Shown: one piece after another, positions 1-5,410 of the stretch
Numbering within the stretch: position 1 is the stretch's first letter
Layout: each line of letters starts with the position of its first letter
Source of the DNA: Clostridia bacterium
GTDB taxonomy: Bacteria; Bacillota; Clostridia; Christensenellales; Aristaeellaceae
NCBI GenBank assembly: GCA_017469605.1
Contig: JAFUGB010000343.1
Location: forward strand, 1 to 5,410
DNA length: 5,410 bases
Direction of reading: 5' to 3'
Notes under the pieces: generated by a model
The model's input: only the letters and a program-made list of their open reading frames with translations
The model's database searches: none
Told to the model about the DNA's origin: nothing
Program-made: the position numbers and the translations under genes

Positions 1-11
1 AATCGCTCAAC

Positions 12-18
12 GGAGGAG
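12..18 (+). promoter_or_regulatory. Ribosome-binding site of uvrA
   Basis: GGAGGAG lies 4 bases before the ATG at 23 and is a near-perfect match to the anti-Shine-Dalgarno sequence, though slightly close. It decides the uvrA start. The reading frame stays open upstream to the window edge (IAQRRRS), but that stretch has no UvrA-like sequence. The first 22 bases may also contain the end of an upstream gene, which cannot be judged here. Confidence 0.85.
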
Positions 19-22
19 AAGC

Positions 23-2857
23 ATGCACGATTCTATCATTATAAAAGGCGCCCGGGAACATAATCTGAAAAATGTGGATGTAACGCTGCCGCGGGACCGG
101 CTGATCGTGTTTACCGGCCTTTCGGGTTCGGGCAAGAGCAGCCTGGCCTTTGATACCATCTATGCCGAGGGCCAGCGCCGCTATGTGGAAAGCATGTCCT
201 CCTACGCCCGGCAGTTCCTGGGCCAAATGGACAAGCCCGACGCCGACCTGATCGAGGGCCTGAGCCCGGCCATTTCCATTGACCAGAAAACCACCGCCCG
301 CAATCCGCGCTCCACCGTGGGCACGGTGACCGAGATCCACGATTACCTGCGCCTGATGTACGCCCGCATCGGCATTCCCCATTGCCCCAACTGCGGCCGG
401 GAGATCCGGCAGCAGAGCCTGGATGAGATCGTGGAGGCCGTGCTGGCCATGCCCGAGGGCAGCCGCATTCAGCTGCTGGCCCCCATCGTCCGCGCCCGCA
501 AGGGCGAGCATGTAAAGCTAATGGAGCAGGCGCTCAAGGACGGCTTTATGCGCGTGCGCATCGACGGCGAAATGTACCCGCTGGATGAAACGCCCCGGCT
601 TGATAAGCAGAAAAAGCATACCATTGAGATCGTGGTAGACCGCCTGGTGGTGCGCGCCGATATCCGCCAGCGCCTTACCGACAGCCTGGAAACCGCCATG
701 AAGCAGAGCGCCGGCCTGGTGACGGTGCAGGATGTGGATACAAAGGCCGAAACCCAGTTCAGCCAGAATTACGCCTGCCCGGACTGCGGCGTGAACATCG
801 AGGAGCTGGCGCCCCGCATGTTCTCCTTCAATAACCCCTACGGCGCGTGCCCCGAGTGCGCCGGGCTGGGGGAAATCATGAAAATCAGCCCGGATTTGTG
901 CATTCCCGACCGGGACAAAACGCTGAACCAGGGCGCGGTGAACTGCATGGGCTGGAACAGCGGCGAAGGCGGCAGCTTTGCCCATTCGGTGTTTGAAGGG
1001 CTGGCCAACCATTACGGCTTTTCCATGGACGTGCCTGTGCGTGAATTGCCCAAGGAAGCCATGGATGTGATCCTGTACGGCACCGGCGGCACAAAAATCG
1101 ACGTGGCCTATGAGAGCGTTAACGGCCATGGCACCTATAAAACGGCCTTTGAGGGCATCATCAACGCCCTGGAGCGCCGCTACCGGGAGACCGGCAGCGA
1201 GGGGATGAAGGCGGCCTATGAGGAATATATGAGCCATGAGCCCTGTCCCCACTGCCAGGGAAAGCGGCTGAAAAAGGAGGCGCTGGCCGTCACCGTGGGC
1301 GGCCGCAACATCGCCCAGGTGAGCGATCTGAACATCCGCAAGGCAAGGGATTTCTTTGCCGGGCTGGAATTGGGCCCCACCCAGCGCATCATTGCCCAGC
1401 CCATCCTCAAGGAGGTGGGCGCCCGGCTGGGCTTTTTGTGCGATGTGGGCCTGGATTACCTGACGCTGTCCAGGGCCGCGGCCACCCTGAGCGGCGGCGA
1501 GGCCCAGCGCATCCGCCTGGCTACACAAATCGGCAGCGGGCTGGTGGGGGTGCTGTATATCCTGGACGAGCCCAGCATCGGGCTGCACCAGCGGGACAAC
1601 GCAAGGCTGCTGCAAACGCTTAAAAACCTGCGCGACCTGGGCAATACGCTGATCGTGGTGGAGCACGACGAGGAAACGCTGCGCAGTGCCGATTACGTGG
1701 TGGATATCGGCCCGGGCGCGGGAGAGCATGGCGGCGAGATCGTGGCCTGCGGCACGGTGGAGGACGTGATGAAAGCCCCCCGTTCCATCACCGGCGATTA
1801 CCTTTCGGGGCGCAAAAGCATCGCCATTCCGCGGGAGCGCCGCGCGCCCCGGGGCTGGCTGACCGTTAAGGGCGCCCGGGAGCATAACCTGAAAAATATC
1901 GATGTGCCCTTCCCGCTGGGCGTGCTGTGCTGCGTCAGCGGCGTATCGGGCAGCGGCAAAAGCAGCCTGGTCAACAGCATCGTGCATAAAACCCTGGCCC
2001 GGGACCTGAACCGCGCACGCACAAAGCCCGGGGAATGCGACGGCATCGAGGGCATCGGCCAATTGGATAAGATCATCTGCATCGACCAGAGCCCCATCGG
2101 CCGCACGCCCCGCAGCAATCCGGCCACCTATACCGGCCTGTTTGACCTGATCCGCAAGGTGTTTGCCCAGAGCCCGGAGGCCAAGGTGCGCGGCTATAAG
2201 GAAAACCGCTTCAGCTTCAACGTAAAGGGCGGCCGGTGCGAAAGCTGCAGCGGCGACGGCCTGCTGAAGATTGAGATGCACTTCATGCCCGATCTGTACG
2301 TGCCCTGCGAGGTCTGCGGCGGCAAGCGCTATAACCACGAGACCCTGCAGGTGAAATTCCGGGGATACTCCATCGCTGACGTGCTGGACATGACGGTGGA
2401 GGAGGCCATGCGCGTGTTTGAAAACCACCAGCTGATCATGAACAAGCTGCAAACGCTGTACCAGGTGGGGCTGGGGTACATGCGCCTGGGCCAGAGCAGC
2501 ACCACGCTGTCGGGCGGCGAAGCCCAGCGCGTGAAGCTGGCCACCGAGCTCAGCCGCCGCGCCACCGGCAAAACCATGATCCTGCTGGATGAGCCCACCA
2601 CCGGTCTCCACGTGGACGACGTCAGCCGCCTGGTGCGGGTGCTCCAGCAGCTGGTGGACGCCGGCAACAGTGTGCTGGTGATCGAGCATAATTTGGATGT
2701 GCTCAAAACCGCCGATTACCTGATTGACCTGGGCCCCGAGGGCGGCGATAAGGGCGGCCAGGTGGTGGCCGCCGGCACGCCCGAGCAGGTGGCCGCCGTG
2801 AAAAAGAGCTATACGGGGCAGTACTTGAAGCTGTCGGGAGTGAAGCCGGAAAAATGA
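23..2857 (+). CDS. uvrA: UvrABC excinuclease ATPase subunit UvrA
   Basis: UvrA is the damage-sensing ATPase of cytoplasmic nucleotide excision repair. As a dimer it finds bulky or helix-distorting lesions and loads UvrB, after which UvrC cuts. The 944-residue length is close to E. coli UvrA (940), so the gene looks complete. It has two ABC-type ATPase halves. The N-terminal half has Walker A GLSGSGKS (32-39), a CPNC pair at 121/124 near the start of the UvrB-binding region, a zinc module with Cys252, 255, 276 and 279, CPHC at about 408-411, signature LSGGEAQR (489-496) and Walker B ending in Asp515-Glu516. The C-terminal half has Walker A GVSGSGKS (640-647), a zinc module with Cys739, 742, 762 and 765 in the usual CxxCxGxG arrangement, signature LSGGEAQR (829-836) and Walker B Asp856-Glu857. 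No key residue is missing. The start is set by the GGAGGAG just upstream. The stop overlaps the next gene by four bases. No LexA-type operator can be judged because the promoter lies outside the window. Confidence 0.98.
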   Translation: MHDSIIIKGAREHNLKNVDVTLPRDRLIVFTGLSGSGKSSLAFDTIYAEGQRRYVESMSSYARQFLGQMDKPDADLIEGLSPAISIDQKTTARNPRSTVGTVTEIHDYLRLMYARIGIPHCPNCGREIRQQSLDEIVEAVLAMPEGSRIQLLAPIVRARKGEHVKLMEQALKDGFMRVRIDGEMYPLDETPRLDKQKKHTIEIVVDRLVVRADIRQRLTDSLETAMKQSAGLVTVQDVDTKAETQFSQNYACPDCGVNIEELAPRMFSFNNPYGACPECAGLGEIMKISPDLCIPDRDKTLNQGAVNCMGWNSGEGGSFAHSVFEGLANHYGFSMDVPVRELPKEAMDVILYGTGGTKIDVAYESVNGHGTYKTAFEGIINALERRYRETGSEGMKAAYEEYMSHEPCPHCQGKRLKKEALAVTVGGRNIAQVSDLNIRKARDFFAGLELGPTQRIIAQPILKEVGARLGFLCDVGLDYLTLSRAAATLSGGEAQRIRLATQIGSGLVGVLYILDEPSIGLHQRDNARLLQTLKNLRDLGNTLIVVEHDEETLRSADYVVDIGPGAGEHGGEIVACGTVEDVMKAPRSITGDYLSGRKSIAIPRERRAPRGWLTVKGAREHNLKNIDVPFPLGVLCCVSGVSGSGKSSLVNSIVHKTLARDLNRARTKPGECDGIEGIGQLDKIICIDQSPIGRTPRSNPATYTGLFDLIRKVFAQSPEAKVRGYKENRFSFNVKGGRCESCSGDGLLKIEMHFMPDLYVPCEVCGGKRYNHETLQVKFRGYSIADVLDMTVEEAMRVFENHQLIMNKLQTLYQVGLGYMRLGQSSTTLSGGEAQRVKLATELSRRATGKTMILLDEPTTGLHVDDVSRLVRVLQQLVDAGNSVLVIEHNLDVLKTADYLIDLGPEGGDKGGQVVAAGTPEQVAAVKKSYTGQYLKLSGVKPEK
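47..81 (+). repeat. Intragenic repeat, copy 1 (start of first UvrA ATPase half)
   Basis: This 35-base stretch matches 1871-1905 in the same orientation with 4 mismatches. Both copies encode GAREHNLKN followed by V/I-D-V, the conserved opening of each UvrA ATPase half. The similarity follows from the internal duplication of the family together with shared codon choice. It is not a mobile repeat. Confidence 0.8.
1871..1905 (+). repeat. Intragenic repeat, copy 2 (start of second UvrA ATPase half)
   Basis: Partner of 47-81, with 31 of 35 bases identical. It marks the beginning of the second ABC ATPase half of UvrA (residue 617 onward), about 24 residues before the second Walker A. Confidence 0.8.
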
Positions 2858-3345
2858 ATACAGTATATGACCGCGCGTTTTTGCCCTATGGCCGGGTGAT
2901 CCCGGATGTGCCCGCGGACAGCCTGATGGCGGTGGTGGCGGACTTTCCCCTGCCGGAGCGGGGCATGGTCTATTCGCCCCGGGAGGACGGCCTGCACGCG
3001 GTGCTGGATTTTGCGCCCTGGGGCGCGCGGCTGTTTGCCGATATGCCCTACCAGCTGGGCTATTGCGCGGGGGAGAATGACAGCGCGGATACGCTGGTGC
3101 GCCATGGCGGCAGCGCCTTTATCTGCGGGCAAAACGATGTTGACCTGATGGTATCCCACCGTTGGGAGCGCGCGCCGGTGCGTTTTCGCGTTCCCGCCCA
3201 TACGATGGTTGAAATCTGGGGCGATACCCTGCGCAGCGCGCCGCTGGGCGCCGGCTTTCGGGTGCTGGTGATTTTGCCCTATGCCACCAATACGGCCTGG
3301 CAGGGGGCGGACGGGGCCATATTCCGGAATACCTGGCGGGAGTGA
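2854..3345 (+). CDS. Small cupin-like protein, probably DUF4867 family, function unknown
   Basis: A 163-residue soluble protein with no signal peptide, membrane segment or coiled coil visible. From memory it resembles DUF4867 proteins of Firmicutes. Shared elements are an opening FLPYGRVI (9-16), MPYQLGYCAGEN (64-75; family members read much like MP.QIGYCNGHN), then a short beta-rich stretch, VPAHTMVEIWGDTLRSAP near 115-130, and GAGFRVLVILPYATN (132-146). Alternating short hydrophobic strands and glycine turns suit a small beta-barrel of cupin type. The family's role is not established, and a link to sugar metabolism would be guesswork. The ATG overlaps the uvrA stop as ATGA. Only a weak GGA lies 3 bases upstream and a GGGAG 13 bases upstream, so translation probably depends on ribosomes finishing uvrA. 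Base composition and codon use match the neighbours, so it looks long resident. The gene is very likely real because it fills the whole gap between two coupled genes. The family assignment is less sure. Confidence 0.85.
   Translation: MNTVYDRAFLPYGRVIPDVPADSLMAVVADFPLPERGMVYSPREDGLHAVLDFAPWGARLFADMPYQLGYCAGENDSADTLVRHGGSAFICGQNDVDLMVSHRWERAPVRFRVPAHTMVEIWGDTLRSAPLGAGFRVLVILPYATNTAWQGADGAIFRNTWRE
3338..3342 (+). promoter_or_regulatory. Ribosome-binding site of mnmG, deciding its start
   Basis: GGGAG sits 8 bases before the ATG at 3351, inside the last codons of the preceding gene. A GTG at 3342 in the same frame would make a GTGA overlap with the upstream stop, but it falls on this Shine-Dalgarno sequence and has no good one of its own. 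ATG 3351 is therefore preferred. It gives the N-terminus MKFDIVVIGAGHAG, as expected for the family. Confidence 0.75.
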
Positions 3346-3350
3346 GGCAT

Positions 3351-5162
3351 ATGAAATTTGATATTGTTGTGATCGGCGCCGGCCATGCCGGATGCGAGGC
3401 CGCCCTGGCCGCCGCGCGCATGGGGCATGAAACGCTGCTGTTTACCCTGAACCTGGACGCCGTCGCGCTGATGGCCTGCAATCCCGCCATCGGCGGCACC
3501 GGCAAGGGCCATCTGGTGCGGGAGGTGGACGCCCTGGGCGGGGAAATGGGCCGCGCCATTGACGATACCACGCTGCAGAGCCGCATGCTGAACATGAGCA
3601 AGGGCCCGGCGGTGCATTCCCTTCGCGCCCAGGCCGACAAGCGCATGTACCAGAAGCGCATGAAGCGCGCGCTGTTCAGCCAGGAGCATCTCGCCGTGCG
3701 CCAGGGCGAGGTGGTGCGCATTGAAACGGCAAACGGCGCCGTTACCGGCGTGGTCACCGCCACCGGCGATCGTATTTCCTGCCGGGCGGCGGTGGTGTGT
3801 ACCGGCGTGTACCTCCATGGGCGCATCTACATCGGTGAGGCCCAATGGGCGGGCGGCCCCCAGGGGCTGCTGCCCGCCAATGGGCTCACGGACAGCCTCA
3901 TGGACCTGGGCTTTTCCATCCGCCGGTTCAAAACCGGCACCCCGGCCCGCATCGACGCCCGCACCATCGATTTTGACAGGCTGGAGCCTCAGCACGGCGA
4001 CGAGCCGCCCGTGCCCTTTTCCTTCCTTACCGATCACAGGATCGAAAACCGCATGGACTGCTACCTGACCTATACCAATCCCCGGACGCACCAGATCATC
4101 CTGGACAACCTGGACCGGGCGCCCATGTTCAACGGCGCCATCACCAGCGCCGGTCCGCGCTACTGCCCCAGCATTGAAAGCAAGATCGTGCGCTTTGCCG
4201 ACAAGGAGCGGCACCAGCTGTTCCTGGAGCCCGAGGGGCTGAACGACGAGGAATGGTATGTGCAGGGCATGTCAAGCAGCCTGCCCGAGGATGTGCAGTG
4301 GGCCATGTACCGCACGGTGCCCGGGCTGGAGCATTGCGTCCTGACCCGGCTGGCCTATGCCATTGAATACGATTGCATTGACAGCCTGGCCCTGGACCAG
4401 GGCCTGGGCGCGTTGCAGGTGGCGGGGCTGTACCTGGCGGGCCAGGTGAACGGCACCTCGGGATACGAGGAGGCCGCCGCCCAGGGCATTTTAGCCGGCA
4501 TCAACGCCGCGCTGTATGTCCGGGAAAGGCCGCCCTTCATCCTCACCCGGGATCAGGCGTATATCGGCGTGCTGGTGGATGATTTGACCACCAAGGGGAC
4601 CGACGAGCCCTACCGCATGATGACCAGCCGCGCCGAGCACCGGCTGTTCCTGCGGCAGGATAACGCCGATCTGCGGCTCACCGCCCGGGCCCATGCCATC
4701 GGGCTGGCGGGGGATGAGCGCATGCGCCGCCTGGAAATCAAGGAACGGGAAACCCGGGAGATCATGGAATACCTGCGGGAGCAGCGCCGGGACGTCCTGC
4801 TGCGGCATCCCGAAAACACCATTGATCCGCTCCTGCCCGATCCGGAGCGGTATACCCCCGGCGCGCGGCGGCAGGCCGAGATCCAGGTTAAGTACGCGGG
4901 ATATCTGCAAAAGGAGGAAGCCGCCATCCGCCAGGCCCGGGCCATGGAGGAAAGGCTGCTGCCTGCCGATGCGCCCTACATGGAGATCACCGGCCTGCGC
5001 ATGGAGGCGCGGCAGAAGCTCAGCGCCCAGCGGCCCCGCTCCATGGGACAGGCCAGCCGCATTCCCGGCGTGTCCCCGGCCGATGTGGCGGTGCTGATGG
5101 TTTGGCTGAAGAAAAACGAAGGGGAAAGCGAAAAGGCTGTACCTTATATTGATCCCCAATAA
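3351..5162 (+). CDS. mnmG: tRNA uridine-5-carboxymethylaminomethyl modification enzyme MnmG (GidA)
   Basis: MnmG is an FAD enzyme that, in complex with the GTPase MnmE, adds the (carboxymethyl)aminomethyl group to C5 of wobble uridine 34 in tRNAs reading split codon boxes, using methylene-tetrahydrofolate and NADH. Visible landmarks, numbered from ATG 3351, are the dinucleotide-binding GAGHAG (9-14), Cys43 in ACNPAIGGTGKGHL, SKGPAVHSLRAQADK, KTGTPARIDARTIDF, Cys272 in RYCPSIESK, and AGQVNGTSGYEEAAAQG (363-379). These are followed by TSRAEHRL, DNADLRLT, and the C-terminal helical part with EIQVKYAGYL and GQASRIPGVSPADVAVLMVWLKK. Both cysteines considered important in E. coli MnmG (47 and 277) have counterparts. 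The length of 603 residues is about 25 shorter than E. coli or B. subtilis (628-629). The loss maps to the C-terminal region near residues 475-482, and the frame is intact. TrmFO is excluded because it is only about 440 residues and lacks this C-terminal domain. The gene starts 5 bases after the preceding gene, implying one transcript. The usual partners mnmE and rsmG are not in view. Confidence 0.97.
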   Translation: MKFDIVVIGAGHAGCEAALAAARMGHETLLFTLNLDAVALMACNPAIGGTGKGHLVREVDALGGEMGRAIDDTTLQSRMLNMSKGPAVHSLRAQADKRMYQKRMKRALFSQEHLAVRQGEVVRIETANGAVTGVVTATGDRISCRAAVVCTGVYLHGRIYIGEAQWAGGPQGLLPANGLTDSLMDLGFSIRRFKTGTPARIDARTIDFDRLEPQHGDEPPVPFSFLTDHRIENRMDCYLTYTNPRTHQIILDNLDRAPMFNGAITSAGPRYCPSIESKIVRFADKERHQLFLEPEGLNDEEWYVQGMSSSLPEDVQWAMYRTVPGLEHCVLTRLAYAIEYDCIDSLALDQGLGALQVAGLYLAGQVNGTSGYEEAAAQGILAGINAALYVRERPPFILTRDQAYIGVLVDDLTTKGTDEPYRMMTSRAEHRLFLRQDNADLRLTARAHAIGLAGDERMRRLEIKERETREIMEYLREQRRDVLLRHPENTIDPLLPDPERYTPGARRQAEIQVKYAGYLQKEEAAIRQARAMEERLLPADAPYMEITGLRMEARQKLSAQRPRSMGQASRIPGVSPADVAVLMVWLKKNEGESEKAVPYIDPQ

Positions 5163-5197
5163 AAACTGTATAGACAGAAATTGGTGGGGGAACGATT
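5163..5197. other. Start of the non-coding region after mnmG
   Basis: A short A-rich then G-rich spacer directly after the mnmG stop. I see no ribosome-binding site with a usable start codon, and no U-tract terminator right behind the gene. An mnmG transcript would therefore probably run on into the hairpins downstream. Confidence 0.5.
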
Positions 5198-5267
5198 AGG
5201 GCCTGCGCGGCCCTTAAGATGCTGCGGCAAGGGATTTCATCCCTTGCATCCCGCCGGGCGAACCGGC
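5198..5267 (+). repeat. Cluster of three consecutive short hairpins
   Basis: Three separate inverted repeats follow each other. First, AGGGCC (5198-5203) pairs with GGCCCT (5209-5214) around the loop TGCGC. Second, GCAAGGGAT (5227-5235) pairs perfectly with ATCCCTTGC (5239-5247) around the triloop TTC, and GAT (5218-5220) can extend it by pairing with ATC (5248-5250). Third, GCCGG (5253-5257) pairs with CCGGC (5263-5267) around GCGAA. None is followed by a U-run, so they are not ordinary Rho-independent terminators. They could be a dispersed palindromic repeat, a structured 3' end protecting the mRNA, or a small RNA. The pairing is directly visible; the role is unknown. Confidence 0.6.
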
Positions 5268-5333
5268 TTAAAAGAAACAACAAACAATTTGCGCCTGTAA
5301 CTTGAATGTAGCAAAGAGAGATTCCGGGCAGAA
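5268..5333. other. AT-richer spacer without a recognisable gene
   Basis: Composition shifts from the GC-rich coding style to an A-rich run (AAAAGAAACAACAAACAA at 5270-5287). No start codon with a ribosome-binding site opens a frame of useful length on either strand. TTGAAT near 5302-5307 resembles a -35 element, but no matching -10 box follows at normal spacing. Confidence 0.4.
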
Positions 5334-5396
5334 GAAAACCCGTTGGCCAGCCGAAAAATAAGTTTACTTATTTTTCGGTCTGTCCAGCGGGTTTTC
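5334..5396. terminator. Long 63-base inverted repeat, possible bidirectional terminator
   Basis: The outer arms GAAAACCCG (5334-5342) and CGGGTTTTC (5388-5396) pair perfectly. A T-G wobble (5343/5387), TGG/CCA, a C/T mismatch, CAG/CTG and one bulged T (5379) lead to a perfect 13-base inner stem, CCGAAAAATAAGT (5351-5363) with ACTTATTTTTCGG (5366-5378), capped by TT. The A-run before and T-run after the CCCG/CGGG part resemble a two-way intrinsic terminator, with TTTT on each strand's 3' side. However, the Ts lie inside the stem and the inner stem is AT-rich, which is unusual for a terminator. A small palindromic mobile repeat is the main alternative. The structure is certain and the role is inferred. 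Confidence 0.55.
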
Positions 5397-5410
5397 GCTG
5401 TGCGCTTTGC

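Noticed and set aside
518..2689. 723-residue open frame on the minus strand, opposite uvrA
   Set aside because: It is an antisense shadow of uvrA caused by strong GC bias at third codon positions. The translation is rich in Ala, His, Gln and Leu, has no recognisable domain, and uvrA has all its motifs on the other strand.
2809..3201. 130-residue minus-strand frame opposite the small middle gene, as an alternative gene there
   Set aside because: The plus-strand frame fits the operon junctions exactly and shows family-like motifs. The minus-strand frame overlaps the uvrA end and has no recognisable sequence.
3342..3344. GTG as the mnmG start, giving three extra residues (MRH)
   Set aside because: The GTGA overlap is attractive, but it sits on the Shine-Dalgarno of the ATG at 3351 and has no good ribosome-binding site of its own. 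The ATG gives the expected N-terminus.
3279..4214. 311-residue open frame on the minus strand, opposite the start of mnmG
   Set aside because: Same antisense effect: low-complexity Ala/Gly/His-rich translation, and it lies across a clear MnmG coding sequence.
5149..5174. Possible promoter TTGATC ... TATAGA around the mnmG stop
   Set aside because: The spacer is about 14 bases, too short for a standard sigma-70-type promoter, and no gene start follows within reach.
5198..5267. CRISPR array or tRNA in the hairpin region
   Set aside because: There is no direct repeat unit with regular spacers, and no acceptor, anticodon and T-arm arrangement or CCA end.
5020..5283. 87-residue minus-strand frame spanning the mnmG end and the hairpin cluster
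   Set aside because: It has no convincing ribosome-binding site, runs through the palindromes, and its larger part is antisense to conserved mnmG codons.

Overview
The window is a GC-rich bacterial segment with coding on the + strand only. Three genes are packed head to tail and followed by about 250 bases of hairpin-rich non-coding DNA. The genes are the nucleotide-excision-repair ATPase uvrA, a small cupin-like protein that best resembles the DUF4867 family (recognised from memory), and the tRNA wobble-uridine modification flavoprotein mnmG (gidA).

Organism: strong Shine-Dalgarno sequences (GGAGGAG before uvrA), Firmicutes-type wording in MnmG (for example KTGTPARIDARTIDF and AGQVNGTSGYEEAAAQG) and the DUF4867-like gene suggest a GC-rich member of the Bacillota, probably a gut-type Clostridia lineage. 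This is inference. No rRNA or other taxonomic marker is present.

Layout: bases 1-22 hold only the uvrA ribosome-binding site and perhaps the end of an unseen upstream gene. uvrA occupies 23-2857. Its stop overlaps the start of the 163-residue gene (2854-3345) in an ATGA junction. mnmG begins 5 bases after that gene ends (ATG at 3351) and runs to 5162. The spacing implies one transcript with translational coupling. From 5163 to 5410 I see no convincing gene. There is a run of three short hairpins (5198-5267), an AT-richer stretch, and a 63-base almost fully paired inverted repeat (5334-5396) that could be a two-way terminator or a small palindromic repeat element.

Function: UvrA scans DNA for bulky lesions with UvrB. 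MnmG works with MnmE (not in the window) on U34 of certain tRNAs. The two are not known to cooperate, so the operon looks like a housekeeping grouping. The small middle gene is the only one of unknown role. I see no clear sign of a new defence, mobile or biosynthetic system here. The points most worth checking are the middle gene, a compact C-terminal region in MnmG and the downstream palindromes.
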